Shown here: positions 17,103 through 26,749 of the stretch, in pieces
Numbering within the stretch: the first letter of the stretch is position 1
Layout of the letters: each line of letters opens with the position of its first letter
Source: Woeseiaceae bacterium
GTDB lineage: Bacteria; Pseudomonadota; Gammaproteobacteria; Steroidobacterales; Woeseiaceae
DNA: 64,000 nucleotides
Assembly (NCBI GenBank): GCA_028227395.1
Contig: JAOIZZ010000001.1
Coordinates: 1 to 64,000, forward strand
Direction: 5' to 3'
The notes under the pieces: model-generated
What the model was told of the DNA's origin: nothing
Databases searched by the model: none
The model's input: only the letters and a program-made list of their open reading frames with translations
Position numbers and translations under genes: made by a program

Positions 17103-19022
17103 TTAAATGAGGTTTTGTATCTCATTTTGCAAAGATTTAATGGCTTCATCAAGATCTACAGTATTCTGCTCTTTGGATCCTAGGCGACGAATTGCCACAC
17201 TTTTTTCCTCAATTTCTCGATGACCAACTGCCATTAATACAGGAATTTTTGCGAGGCTGTGCTCTCTTACTTTATAGGATATCTTCTCATTTCTAAGATC
17301 GCATTCAGCAGTTATGCCGGCGGCTTGTAATTTTTTTACAACGATTTTCGCATATTCATCTGCCTCAGAAGTGATGGTGAGGACTTTCACAGGTAATGGA
17401 GATAACCAAAGCGGTAAGTTTCCAGCATGATGTTCGATTAAAATTCCAATAAAACGTTCTAATGATCCAAATATAGCTCTATGCAGTAAGACAGGCGTAT
17501 GCTTTTGGCCATCTTCACCAATATAAGTTGCACTGAGTCGAGTTGGTAAATTTAAATCTACTTGATGAGTACCACATTGCCAATCTCTGCCAATAGCATC
17601 TCTTAGGACGAATTCTAGTTTTGGGCCATAAAATGCTCCTTCCCCAGGATTGTACTCATATTTAAGGTCGGTTTTTTCTAATGCCTTTTTAAGCGCGCTT
17701 TCTGCCTGGTCCCAAACTGCATCTTCGCCTACACGAACTTTTGGTCGGTCAGCAAATTTGATGATGACATCATTGAATCCAAAGTCATGATAAATTCCAA
17801 GAATTAACTTGCAAACAGCAATAGTTTCATCAGTTATTTGCTCTGGTGTACAAAATATATGAGCATCATCCTGAGTAAACGCTCGTACTCTTAGCATCCC
17901 GTGAAGGGCTCCGGAGGGTTCATAACGATGAACTTTACCAAACTCTCCAAGACGATATGGTAAATCACGATAACTGGTTATACCTTGCTTGAATATTTGA
18001 ACATGACCGGGACAATTCATAGGTTTGATTGCAAAGTTTCTTCCATCACCCGTTTCAGTTGTAAACATATGTTCACCGAAAGAATCCCAATGTCCAGAAG
18101 CTTCCCAGAGTGATCTATCCATAAGTTCGGGAGTGTTCACCTCGTTATAACCTGCTTCTGTTTGTTTTTTTCTCATATAATCAATGAGTTTTTGGAATAA
18201 ACCCCAACCTTTTGGGTGCCAGAAAATAGCACCTGGGGCTTCATCTTGAAAATGAAAAAGATCCATAATTTTACCTAGTTTTCGATGGTCTCTTTTTTCA
18301 GCTTCTTCAAGCCTGAACAGATATTTTTTTAGATCTTTATTATTCAGCCAGGCAGTGCCATAGATTCTTTGGAGCATTTCATTTTTTGCATCACCTTTCC
18401 AGTAGGCACCGGCAATCTTGGTGAGTTTAAAAGCACCAATGTGTTTAAGCGAAGGTAAATGCGGTCCTCTGCATAAATCAATAAATCCAGATGAACCTTG
18501 ATTATAGATTTGAAAATCATTCGCTTGATCAGAGTTTTGAATGATATCAACTTTATAATTCTCTGAGCGTTTCTTGAATAAATTAATAGCAACTTCTTTT
18601 GGTACTAAAGATTTCTCAATAGATTCTTCAGAAGCGATAATTTTTTTCATCTCCAGTTCGATTTTTGGAAGATCTTCAACTGATAATTGATTCTCAAAAA
18701 AGAAATCATAATAAAAACCATCTTCAATAGTCGGACCAATTGCAAGTCTTGCATTTGGATAGAGATTTTTGACTGCTCTAGCGAGTACTTGCGCGGTAAG
18801 GGTATGCCGCATAATCTCTAAACCTTCATCACTATTAATCGTGATAATCGAAACTTCGGCATCATTAATAATTTGATCGCTTAAATCACACTGAAGACCA
18901 TTGATGTTGATTGCTACAGAAGCTTTAGCAAGGCCAGCACCTATAGATTCAGCAATCTCAAGACCATTAGTTGGTGACTCGAAACTCTTTTCGGACCCAT
19001 CAGGAAGTTTTATTGTTATCAT
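17103..19022 (-). CDS. thrS: Threonyl-tRNA synthetase
   Basis: A 639-residue class II synthetase with the full bacterial architecture: TGS domain (1-60), SAD/editing domain (about 65-225), catalytic core (about 240-530) and anticodon-binding domain (about 540-635). Zinc and active-site ligands are seen in MNCPGHVQIF, TQDDAHIF and LLHRAIFGSLERFIGILIEHH. It charges tRNA-Thr and edits mischarged serine. Unlike the common thrS-infC-rpmI-rplT arrangement, no infC follows; the convergent neighbour is mmsA, 23 bp from its stop. It is divergent from zur. Confidence 0.98.
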   Translation of the reverse strand: MITIKLPDGSEKSFESPTNGLEIAESIGAGLAKASVAININGLQCDLSDQIINDAEVSIITINSDEGLEIMRHTLTAQVLARAVKNLYPNARLAIGPTIEDGFYYDFFFENQLSVEDLPKIELEMKKIIASEESIEKSLVPKEVAINLFKKRSENYKVDIIQNSDQANDFQIYNQGSSGFIDLCRGPHLPSLKHIGAFKLTKIAGAYWKGDAKNEMLQRIYGTAWLNNKDLKKYLFRLEEAEKRDHRKLGKIMDLFHFQDEAPGAIFWHPKGWGLFQKLIDYMRKKQTEAGYNEVNTPELMDRSLWEASGHWDSFGEHMFTTETGDGRNFAIKPMNCPGHVQIFKQGITSYRDLPYRLGEFGKVHRYEPSGALHGMLRVRAFTQDDAHIFCTPEQITDETIAVCKLILGIYHDFGFNDVIIKFADRPKVRVGEDAVWDQAESALKKALEKTDLKYEYNPGEGAFYGPKLEFVLRDAIGRDWQCGTHQVDLNLPTRLSATYIGEDGQKHTPVLLHRAIFGSLERFIGILIEHHAGNLPLWLSPLPVKVLTITSEADEYAKIVVKKLQAAGITAECDLRNEKISYKVREHSLAKIPVLMAVGHREIEEKSVAIRRLGSKEQNTVDLDEAIKSLQNEIQNLI

Positions 19023-19144
19023 TTTATATTCTCTAATTATATAAAATTATTTAAAATTGAATTTATGGCATTATTGTACCTCAAAATAAACAGTCCTATT
19101 ACTAAGAAGTATATTTATTGGTAAACGGCTTTAGTGATTAACTC

Positions 19145-19651
19145 ATGAGTAAAAATATGAATACAAATATTTCAATCAAAGATCAATTAAATGACAGTCA
19201 TGATCATGATTTATGTATAGAGGAAGCGATTCAAAATGCTGAATTAATTTGTAAGAAAAAAGGATTAAGATTTACAAAGATTCGTAAAAAAGTTTTAGAA
19301 TTAATATGGGTTAGTCACAAGCCCTTGGGTGCTTATGATGTGCTCGATGCTCTCAGATCAGAAGGGTTAAAAGCGGAACCGCCAACTGTTTATCGTGCGC
19401 TTGGTTTTTTGATTGAAGCTGAATTAGTACATCGTTTGGATTCGCTGAATGCATTTATTGGATGTATTGATCCGAGTATTTCTCATCAAGGTCAATTTCT
19501 AATTTGTCGTGATTGTAGAAGTGTCACAGAGTTAGGTGATGATGATATCCTTAAGCTGGTCCAATCTAAAGCGTCAAATATGGGTTTCTCTGCTGTCCAC
19601 CAGATGCTAGAGATTCAAGGGCGATGTAAGAGTTGTAGGGCTTTAAAATAG
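19145..19651 (+). CDS. zur: Fur-family zinc uptake regulator
   Basis: A 168-residue Fur-fold metalloregulator. A winged helix spans about residues 35-105 (KGLRFTKIRKKVLELIW, KPLGAYDVLDAL, PPTVYRALGFLIEAELVHR), the segment most like Zur. Two CxxC pairs for the structural zinc are visible in LICRDCRS and GRCKSCRALK. A His-Asp-rich N-terminal stretch (HDHDLC) may add metal sites. Zur represses zinc-uptake genes when zinc is sufficient. No znuABC genes lie nearby, and no clear Zur palindrome was seen in the gap to thrS. Start at ATG 19145. Confidence 0.92.
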   Translation: MSKNMNTNISIKDQLNDSHDHDLCIEEAIQNAELICKKKGLRFTKIRKKVLELIWVSHKPLGAYDVLDALRSEGLKAEPPTVYRALGFLIEAELVHRLDSLNAFIGCIDPSISHQGQFLICRDCRSVTELGDDDILKLVQSKASNMGFSAVHQMLEIQGRCKSCRALK

Positions 19652-19707
19652 TTCTAAGACCTAACACCAAATTTACTGTAAAATTAAGTCTAAAGAATTA
19701 TAAAATT

Positions 19708-21375
19708 ATGCCTGAAAACTTACCTAAAGATTTTATTCGACAAATTATTAATCAAGATTCTCTTGGGGATCCTTCATGCATTACTATTACTCGTTTTCCA
19801 CCAGAACCAAATGGTTATTTGCATTTGGGTCACGCTAAATCTATTTGTTTGAATTTTGGAGTTGCCGCTGAAAATAAGGGCATTACTTTCCTGAGATTTG
19901 ATGATACCAATCCCACTAAAGAAGATGAAATATTTGTTGAATCAATAAAGAGCGATGTGACTTGGCTTGGCTTTGATTGGGGAAATAAATTAACCCATGC
20001 CTCAGACTACTTTGATAGATTTTATCTTGCAGCGGTGTCGTTGATTGAAAAAGATTTAGCTTATGTTGATGAGTCAGAGCCTGAAGAAATAAAAAGATTA
20101 CGAGGAACATTGACAAAACCAGGAGTTAATAGTCCATATAGAGATAGATCTGTTGAAGAGAATTTAACTATCTTTGAGCAAATGCGAGATGGAGAATTTG
20201 CAGACGGTAAGATGATTTTAAGGGCAAAGATAGATATGGCCTCGCCCAATATGAACTTGAGAGATCCAGCGATATATCGCATAAGACATCATCAGCACCA
20301 AAGAACCGGTGATAAATGGTGTATTTACCCAATGTATGATTTTGCACATGCACTTTCTGACGCTTTTGAAGGTATTACATATTCGCTTTGTACGCTGGAA
20401 TTTGAGGATCATCGACCTCTTTATGATTGGTTTATAAAGCAAGTAGAGACAAAACATCGTCCGCGACAAATTGAGTTTTCACGTTTAAATCTCGCATATA
20501 GCCTGACCAGTAAGAGAAAATTGAATGATTTAATCGAAAAGGGCGTTGTAGAAGGTTGGGATGATCCACGTTTGGTTACTATAGCTGGCATGAAAAGAAG
20601 AGGGTATCCACCTGCAGCTATTTTAGATTTTTGTCAAAGAATCGGTGTTACCAAGAAAGATAATATTATTGAAATGGGTGTTCTTGAGAATTGTGTTAGG
20701 GAGAATCTTGGCGATACATCTGAACGCAGAATGGGAGTATTAAAACCTTTAAAAATTACCATATCAAATTATGATAAGGATCAGGTGGAGTATCTCGAAG
20801 CTCAAAATCACCCTAATTTTCCAGATCTAGGTACTAGGCAGATGCCTTTTTGTCGTGAATTATATATCGAAAGAAGTGATTTTTTAGAAGATGCACCAAG
20901 AAAATTCTTTAGATTGAAACCTGGCGGTGAAGTAAGATTACGTTATGCTTATATTATTCGATGTGATGAAGTCATTAAAAACTCAAGCGGGGAAGTGATT
21001 GAGCTTATTTGTAGTTTAGATCCTGACACGAAAAGCGGTTCTGGTAAGAGTGACAAAAAAGTCAAAGGGACAATACACTGGGTATCTGCACAACATTCTA
21101 TTACTTCGAAAGTGCATCTTTATGATCGATTATTTAAGATTCCTAATCCTGCAAGTTCAGATGACATCGAGCTATCAATAAATCCTCAATCCCTGGAGAT
21201 TGTTGAAGCAGAGCTGGAAGCATCCTTTGCTGAAGAAAACGCACCTAAAGTTTTTCAATTAGAAAGAAATGGATATTTTTGTATAGACAATACCGATGGG
21301 AAAAAGAGATTCAATCGTATCGTCACACTCAGGGATTCCTGGGCCAAGATTGAAAAACAAGCGCTTAGCTCATAG
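19708..21375 (+). CDS. glnS: Glutaminyl-tRNA synthetase
   Basis: A 555-residue class I synthetase. The HIGH-type motif is in FPPEPNGYLHLGHAKSI (about residues 30-46). The KMSKS-type loop reads LTSKRKLNDL instead of the usual MSKRKL form. The C-terminal beta-barrel anticodon-binding half is complete (about 340-550). Full length matches E. coli GlnRS (554). A gammaproteobacterial-type GlnRS implies direct glutaminylation of tRNA-Gln rather than the amidotransferase route. Convergent with the downstream transporter gene with only 4 bp between them. Confidence 0.98.
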   Translation: MPENLPKDFIRQIINQDSLGDPSCITITRFPPEPNGYLHLGHAKSICLNFGVAAENKGITFLRFDDTNPTKEDEIFVESIKSDVTWLGFDWGNKLTHASDYFDRFYLAAVSLIEKDLAYVDESEPEEIKRLRGTLTKPGVNSPYRDRSVEENLTIFEQMRDGEFADGKMILRAKIDMASPNMNLRDPAIYRIRHHQHQRTGDKWCIYPMYDFAHALSDAFEGITYSLCTLEFEDHRPLYDWFIKQVETKHRPRQIEFSRLNLAYSLTSKRKLNDLIEKGVVEGWDDPRLVTIAGMKRRGYPPAAILDFCQRIGVTKKDNIIEMGVLENCVRENLGDTSERRMGVLKPLKITISNYDKDQVEYLEAQNHPNFPDLGTRQMPFCRELYIERSDFLEDAPRKFFRLKPGGEVRLRYAYIIRCDEVIKNSSGEVIELICSLDPDTKSGSGKSDKKVKGTIHWVSAQHSITSKVHLYDRLFKIPNPASSDDIELSINPQSLEIVEAELEASFAEENAPKVFQLERNGYFCIDNTDGKKRFNRIVTLRDSWAKIEKQALSS

Positions 21376-21379
21376 CATG

Positions 21380-22120
21380 TTATTCTTTATAAGCTAATTT
21401 ATTATGTGTTGATTTAGCCCAATAGATAAAACCTGTATCAATTATTGAGATCACTACTTTAAAAGCATATTTAACCAAGCCTAATTGAATTGCTGTTTTT
21501 AAATCCACAATCCCCCACCAAGCAACCAAGGAATATATAGCTGTATCTAATATTTGAGAGCTCATTGTGGACGCATTATTTCTTAACCACAGATGCTTTT
21601 CTCCAGTTTTTTGTTTGATAGCATGAAATGCCCAAACATCGAAGCGTTGGCTTATATAATAAGCCAATAAAGAACCGATTATAAATCTTGGTGTGAAGTT
21701 TATAATTGTTGCAAAAGCATTATGAATATTATGTGAAAAAACAGCAGTATTCGGTTGATTGGTAGGCTGATATAATAATGCTAAGCTCATCATTACAATC
21801 ATAATAATACTTACTAGAAATCCCATTTTTACTGCTTTTTGGGCCTCCTTTTTACCATAGTTTTCACTCAGTACATCAGTAGCAAAAAATATACTTGCAT
21901 AGAAAATTACACCAAGACTTGTTTGTAAACCAAATATCTCGGTAAGCTTAGGTCCTTGAAGATTTGCAAGTAAGATACTGAATGCAATTGCTACCTGTAA
22001 TCCCGCTTTTCCAAATAAGCGATACAGCAAGATTGTAAAACTTAGATCCGCTAACAAAGTGAATAACCAAAGAATTTCTTGGTTATTAATTAAAAAATTT
22101 GAAAGATAATCAAATATCAA
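21380..22120 (-). CDS. Queuosine-precursor transporter, VUT family (YhhQ-like)
   Basis: A 246-residue membrane protein with about six hydrophobic segments and family motifs FYASIFFATDVLSENYGKKEA and RFIIGSLLAYYISQRFDVWAFH, typical of the VUT/DUF165 family. E. coli YhhQ imports 7-cyano-7-deazaguanine (preQ0) for queuosine synthesis. The later window carries queA and tgt, so salvage of a queuosine precursor is consistent. The reading frame begins with TTG at 22120; there is no in-frame ATG close by, so the unusual start is the best available. It lies 8 bp from the acyl-CoA dehydrogenase stop, on the same strand. Confidence 0.87.
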   Translation of the reverse strand: MIFDYLSNFLINNQEILWLFTLLADLSFTILLYRLFGKAGLQVAIAFSILLANLQGPKLTEIFGLQTSLGVIFYASIFFATDVLSENYGKKEAQKAVKMGFLVSIIMIVMMSLALLYQPTNQPNTAVFSHNIHNAFATIINFTPRFIIGSLLAYYISQRFDVWAFHAIKQKTGEKHLWLRNNASTMSSQILDTAIYSLVAWWGIVDLKTAIQLGLVKYAFKVVISIIDTGFIYWAKSTHNKLAYKE

Positions 22121-22128
22121 TTTTTTTG

Positions 22129-23265
22129 TTAACTTTCAGATAAATTGATAAATCTTTGTAAATGAAAGTCAGCATTTCCGAAAAGTATTTCCAATGCTGA
22201 TAATCTTTTGAATAGATGTGCAATATCAAGCTCCCACGATATTCCCATTCCGCCATGCAGTTGAACTGCTTCTTGACCTACGTGTTTACCTGCAGTTCCG
22301 ATTTGATATTTTAATCCGCTGATAGCTTTCTTTGATTTTCTTTTATTTTTTTGATCAGTCATTATTGCCCACAGAAGAAGCGACTCACTCTGTTCGCAAG
22401 CCATTAGGTTATCCACCATTCGATGCTGTAAAGCTTGAAAACCTCCAATTGGAATACCAAATTGAACACGATTTTTTGAGTATTCAACTGTCTTATCATG
22501 GAGAGAGCGCATGATTCCAATTGCTTCAGCACAAATTGCAAGAGTGGCTTCATCTATAGTTTCTTCAAGACATTCATAGCCTTCATCAACATTACCAATG
22601 ACACAATCTGTGGCAATCTCTAGATTAGTGATGGATATTTCAGTTGCACTATGACCATCTATTGTTTTGTAAGTATTAAAGATGATTCCATCAGTCAATT
22701 TAGAAATACCAAAAAGTGTAATTCCATGAGTGTCAGATTGTGACCCAGACGTTCTTGCTGGAATGATTATAAGATCAGCATCAGCACCATTAAGAACAAA
22801 AGATTTTTTCCCATTCAGAATAAATTGATTATTTTGTTTTTTTGCTGTTGTCGCAATGTCATTCAAGTTAAAGCGTGATTGTGGTTCCGTGAAAGCAACC
22901 GTAGCTTGTATTTCACCATTGATTATTTCGCTGAGCCATCGTTCTTTTTGTTCAACTGTTCCTAAGCGCTTAAGGATACCTCCTGCTAGGACTATATTCT
23001 CTAAAAATGGTTCCAGCACTAGACCCCTTCCGATTTCTTTCATAATTAACATTATTTCAATGTTGCCCCCATCAAGACCACCATCTTGTTCGGAAAAAGG
23101 AATAGCTGTAAAACCTTGTTCAACAAAAAAATTCCACACTTCTTGATTAAAGGCGTCATCACCATCGGCAATTTTCATTCGTCTCTCAAAATCATATTCA
23201 TTATCTATAAAACGAGAAATGACATCTTTTAGGGCAGATTGTTCTTCGGTTATTGAGAAATCCAT
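22129..23265 (-). CDS. Acyl-CoA dehydrogenase
   Basis: A 378-residue FAD-dependent acyl-CoA dehydrogenase: N-terminal helical domain, beta domain with VAFTEPQSRFNLNDI and LNGKKSFVLNGADADLIII, and C-terminal helical domain with RVQFGIPIGGFQALQHRMVDN and QLHGGMGISWELDIAHLFKR. It introduces an alpha-beta double bond in an acyl-CoA and passes electrons to ETF; the matching ETF-ubiquinone oxidoreductase is at 33468. It follows a second acyl-CoA dehydrogenase by 24 bp, so they probably form an operon and may act as a heteromer, as do pairs in steroid or branched-chain degradation. The substrate is unknown. Confidence 0.9.
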   Translation of the reverse strand: MDFSITEEQSALKDVISRFIDNEYDFERRMKIADGDDAFNQEVWNFFVEQGFTAIPFSEQDGGLDGGNIEIMLIMKEIGRGLVLEPFLENIVLAGGILKRLGTVEQKERWLSEIINGEIQATVAFTEPQSRFNLNDIATTAKKQNNQFILNGKKSFVLNGADADLIIIPARTSGSQSDTHGITLFGISKLTDGIIFNTYKTIDGHSATEISITNLEIATDCVIGNVDEGYECLEETIDEATLAICAEAIGIMRSLHDKTVEYSKNRVQFGIPIGGFQALQHRMVDNLMACEQSESLLLWAIMTDQKNKRKSKKAISGLKYQIGTAGKHVGQEAVQLHGGMGISWELDIAHLFKRLSALEILFGNADFHLQRFINLSES

Positions 23266-23289
23266 ATATTTTTCCAGTATTTAAATGCT

Positions 23290-24492
23290 CTATAATCCAA
23301 GGACATGCTTGGCAATAATATTTTTTTGTATTTCATTTGAGCCGCCATAAATTGATGCTTTTCGATTGTTGAAATATTGTAAAGAACTCACACTATCTGA
23401 ACCGAAACCAACATGATTTATTTCTTTGCTTTCAAGTGAATATTGATTGGGGACATAAGGCAATGAGAAATAACCAGCTGCTTCCATGAATAGTTCGTCT
23501 AAACATTGCTGAATTTCTGTACCGCGTATCTTTAATAATGACGATTCAGGGCCTGGGGCTTTTCCCACAGATACAGCAGCAAGCGTCCTGAGTTCGGTAT
23601 ATTCAAGTGCTTTTAATTCTATCTCTAAAGCGGCAATTTTTCGAAGAAAATTACTGTCATTCTGTAAGGAAGGTTGAGTCATATTGGCGTTTTTAATCTT
23701 GTCTTTCAATCTATTAAGGCGGTATTCCGAACGAGCCACACCAGCAATACTGGTCCGCTCATGTTGAAGAAGAACTTTTCCATAAGTCCATCCTTTACCT
23801 TCTTCGCCAATTAGGTTACTCAAGGGCACTCTAACATCTTCAAAATGAACTTCATTAACCTCGTGATCACCCTCTATAGTAATAATTGGTCGAACTGAGA
23901 CGCCTGCTGTTTTCATATCCACTAGAATAAAACTAATACCTTCTTGTTTTCTCGCCACGTCACTGCTGGTTCTTACTAAACAAAAAATCCAATCAGCCAT
24001 TTGCCCTAAAGTCGTCCATGTTTTAGTACCATTCAAGACATATTCGTTGCCATCACGATCTGCACGAGTTTTCAGAGAAGCTAGATCCGAGCCTGAACCC
24101 GGTTCCGAGTATCCTTGGCACCACCAGACATTACTTGCAGCAATATCTGGTAAAAATCTTTGTTTTTGTTCCTCGTTACCATATGTATAGATAACAGGTC
24201 CAACCATTCCAAGCCCGAAAGGCACGATTGCTGGAGCATTTGCCTTAGCCATTTCATTGGCAAAGATATATTTTTGGACTGTTGACCATCCGGTTCCACC
24301 ATATTCAACGGGCCAATTAATTGCTGCCCACCCTTGTGTAAAAAGTACTTTTTGCCAACGAATAAAATCTTCTTTTATTAAAGGTATAGCATAATCTTGT
24401 TTTCGCTTGATATCACTCGGGTATTTATCTTTGAAAAAAGTCTGAACCTCTTGTTCAAAATTTTGTTCTTCTGGCGTAAAATTAGTATGCAT
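23290..24492 (-). CDS. Acyl-CoA dehydrogenase
   Basis: A 400-residue acyl-CoA dehydrogenase. Motifs: WCQGYSEPGSGSDLASLKTRA (beta domain, about 133-153), VLNGTKTWTTLGQMADWIFCL and the C-terminal RKASIYGGSNEIQKNIIAKHVLGL. It belongs to the larger-type group often paired with a shorter partner in side-chain or aromatic acid catabolism; here the shorter partner lies directly downstream. Electrons would pass through ETF to the quinone pool. ATG 24492 gives the normal N-terminus. Substrate not inferable. Confidence 0.9.
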   Translation of the reverse strand: MHTNFTPEEQNFEQEVQTFFKDKYPSDIKRKQDYAIPLIKEDFIRWQKVLFTQGWAAINWPVEYGGTGWSTVQKYIFANEMAKANAPAIVPFGLGMVGPVIYTYGNEEQKQRFLPDIAASNVWWCQGYSEPGSGSDLASLKTRADRDGNEYVLNGTKTWTTLGQMADWIFCLVRTSSDVARKQEGISFILVDMKTAGVSVRPIITIEGDHEVNEVHFEDVRVPLSNLIGEEGKGWTYGKVLLQHERTSIAGVARSEYRLNRLKDKIKNANMTQPSLQNDSNFLRKIAALEIELKALEYTELRTLAAVSVGKAPGPESSLLKIRGTEIQQCLDELFMEAAGYFSLPYVPNQYSLESKEINHVGFGSDSVSSLQYFNNRKASIYGGSNEIQKNIIAKHVLGL

Positions 24493-24551
24493 GTGGTTTG
24501 TGCTCTTAGGTGGATTCTTGTATTTGTGGTTATATTACATTAATTTTTCAT

Positions 24552-24592
24552 AACCATTATGTCATTTAGATGACTATAATAGCTTATGCTAA
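24552..24592. promoter_or_regulatory. Near-palindrome upstream of the moa operon
   Basis: In the 150-bp gap between the divergent acyl-CoA dehydrogenase and moaA, GTCAT-TTAG-ATGAC is flanked by TTAT on the left and TATAA on the right, extending the symmetry with one extra base. It could be an operator for the molybdenum cofactor operon. It does not resemble the E. coli ModE site or the Moco riboswitch as far as can be seen by eye. Coordinates of the core are approximate. Confidence 0.3.
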
Positions 24593-24642
24593 CTTTTTTT
24601 CATTATACTAATACACCTTGAAACAATTTTTTATTATTTCTA

Positions 24643-25680
24643 ATGAGTAATATGAGTACACCCATGATTGGACCAAGAGATCAATTAAGACGACCATTAA
24701 GAGATCTAAGGATATCTTTGCTTGATCAATGTAATTTTAGGTGTACATATTGTATGCCTGTTAAAAAGTTTCATGAGAATTATCAATTTCTAACAAAAAA
24801 TGAGCGCTTGAACCACGAAGAAATTATTAGACTGGTAAAAATAGTAGTGCCAATGGGGGTTTCTAAAATAAGACTCACTGGTGGAGAGCCATTACTGGAT
24901 AAAAATGTGGCTCAACTAGTCGAAAAGATAAACCAGATTGAAGGTATTGATGATTTAGCTCTAACTACCAATGCCACTCTTTTAAAGAAGAAGGCGCAAG
25001 ACCTTGCAAATGCCGGCTTGGATAGAATTACTATTAGTCTGGATAGTATTGATCAAGAAATATTTTATAAAATGAATGGAAACCGAGGTAATGTATCTGA
25101 TGTTATTGAGGGTATTGAAGCGGCTGAAAAAGCTGGATTATTGCCTATAAAAATTAATACTGTTGTGCAGCGAGGGGTAAATGAACATACGATTATAGAT
25201 TTGCTTGAACACTTCAAAGGAAGTGGTCATATAGTGCGACTAATTGAATTTATGGACGTAGGTAATCAGAATAACTGGAATCTTAAAGATGTGGTTTCTG
25301 CAAAAGAATTACTAACAATGATCCAAAATAAGTGGTCTGTTAGTCCTGTTGATAAAGCTTATCGGGGCGAAGTAGCAAAAAGATACTCATATGATGACGG
25401 GTCAGGAGAAATTGGTTTCATTACATCTGTATCTAAACCATTTTGTGGAGATTGCAGTAGAGCCAGATTATCTGCTGATGGAGTTTTATATACTTGTTTG
25501 TTTGCAAATCATGGGACCGATATCAAAGAATTGCTCAGGGGTGATGCTTCTGATCGTGAGATACATAATTTATTCTCCAAGGTATGGATGGCAAGAAATG
25601 ATCGTTACAGCGAGACTCGAAAATCATACAAACCTGATGAGTCTTTGAAGAAAATTGAAATGTATAGAATGGGCGGTTAA
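24643..25680 (+). CDS. moaA: GTP 3',8-cyclase, molybdenum cofactor biosynthesis protein A
   Basis: A 345-residue radical SAM enzyme. The N-terminal cluster motif is CNFRCTYCMP (about residues 28-37). The C-terminal second cluster is in KPFCGDCSRARLSADGVLYTCLF, and the C-terminal Gly-Gly tail ends MYRMGG as expected. MoaA rearranges GTP to 3',8-cyclo-GTP, the first step of molybdopterin synthesis. It is the first gene of moaA-moaC-mobA-moaD-moaE, all tightly spaced. The start at ATG 24643 has a second ATG at 24652 as an alternative. Confidence 0.97.
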   Translation: MSNMSTPMIGPRDQLRRPLRDLRISLLDQCNFRCTYCMPVKKFHENYQFLTKNERLNHEEIIRLVKIVVPMGVSKIRLTGGEPLLDKNVAQLVEKINQIEGIDDLALTTNATLLKKKAQDLANAGLDRITISLDSIDQEIFYKMNGNRGNVSDVIEGIEAAEKAGLLPIKINTVVQRGVNEHTIIDLLEHFKGSGHIVRLIEFMDVGNQNNWNLKDVVSAKELLTMIQNKWSVSPVDKAYRGEVAKRYSYDDGSGEIGFITSVSKPFCGDCSRARLSADGVLYTCLFANHGTDIKELLRGDASDREIHNLFSKVWMARNDRYSETRKSYKPDESLKKIEMYRMGG

Positions 25681-25686
25681 TGAATT

Positions 25687-26166
25687 ATGAAGAATATAAC
25701 GCATATCAATAAAGACAATAAACCTCAAATGGTCGATGTGAGCAAGAAGAGAATTACTGCGAGGTATGCGCATGCTCAATCCACTGTCGTTTTTCCTAAA
25801 GAAATAACATCTCGTTTCGTAAATGGAGACATTGCTTCTGCTAAGGGGCCGGTATTTTCTACAGCAATTATTGCAGGAGTAATGGCGGCAAAAAAAACTT
25901 ATGAATTGATTCCTTTTTGTCATCCAATTGGTCTAGATGATTGTGAATTAAATATAAATCTTGATGAAGCTGGAGCCGCAATAATTAATTGTATATGTAA
26001 GGTTGAGCATCGAACAGGCGTGGAAATGGAGGCCATGGTTGGTGCAAGCGTTGCTGCACTCACGATTTATGATATGTGTAAAGCTTTATCACACGATATT
26101 ATTATCAAAGAAACAAAATTAATCTCTAAGACAGGCGGAAAGGCAACTTATCATCGTGAAAAATAA
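25687..26166 (+). CDS. moaC: Cyclic pyranopterin monophosphate synthase
   Basis: A 159-residue MoaC. Conserved segments include PQMVDVSKKRITARYAHAQ, KGPVFSTAIIAGVMAAKKTYELIPFCHPI and GVEMEAMVGASVAALTIYDMCKAL. It converts 3',8-cyclo-GTP to cyclic pyranopterin monophosphate, following MoaA. It starts 6 bp after moaA stops and its 3' end overlaps the start of mobA by 11 bp. Confidence 0.97.
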   Translation: MKNITHINKDNKPQMVDVSKKRITARYAHAQSTVVFPKEITSRFVNGDIASAKGPVFSTAIIAGVMAAKKTYELIPFCHPIGLDDCELNINLDEAGAAIINCICKVEHRTGVEMEAMVGASVAALTIYDMCKALSHDIIIKETKLISKTGGKATYHREK

Positions 26167-26749
26167 TCAAGATATATATGGTTTAATCCTTACGGGAGGT
26201 CAGAGTCGACGTATGGGTTTTGATAAGGCCTCACTTGAATATCGAGGAGTGTCTCAATTAAGTGAAACTCATGGTTTATTAGAAAAACACTTATCTAAAG
26301 TTTTTGTTTCAGCTAGAAAGGACCAAGCCAAAGACGTAACCAGAATCAAGTATCAACAGATTATAGATATTTATGATGATTTAGGTCCTTTAGCTGGAAT
26401 ATTATCAGCCATGAAACGTTTTCCGACGGTGCATTGGCTTATAGTCGCTTGTGATTTAGTGAATTTAGACAGTAAGACTTTAGGTTGTCTCATCGAAAAT
26501 TTTTCAACAGAGCATTACTTTACAGCATACAGAAGTGAGCATGATGGATTGCCGGAGCCGTTGTGTGCAATCTACAGAAGTAAATCCATCGAAATAATCG
26601 AGGATTATCTTTCTAATAACATCAAATGCCCCCGAAAAATTTTACTAAACTCAGATACATTATTGCTTTCACAGCCTAATCCTAGCGCTTTGGATAATTT
26701 TAACTCACCAAATGATCTTATTAATTCCAAATATAAAGTGAGAGTATGA
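26156..26749 (+). CDS. mobA: Molybdenum cofactor guanylyltransferase
   Basis: A 197-residue nucleotidyltransferase. The N-terminal signature is GLILTGGQSRRMGFDKASL (about residues 8-26), and HWLIVACDLVNLD carries the metal-binding Asp. MobA adds GMP to molybdopterin, giving the bis-MGD form used by DMSO reductase-family enzymes. Translation starts at GTG 26156, overlapping moaC by 11 bp. Its presence inside the moa operon implies that a bis-MGD enzyme exists elsewhere in the genome; none is in this window. moeA, mogA and moeB are also absent here. Confidence 0.93.
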   Translation: MKNNQDIYGLILTGGQSRRMGFDKASLEYRGVSQLSETHGLLEKHLSKVFVSARKDQAKDVTRIKYQQIIDIYDDLGPLAGILSAMKRFPTVHWLIVACDLVNLDSKTLGCLIENFSTEHYFTAYRSEHDGLPEPLCAIYRSKSIEIIEDYLSNNIKCPRKILLNSDTLLLSQPNPSALDNFNSPNDLINSKYKVRV

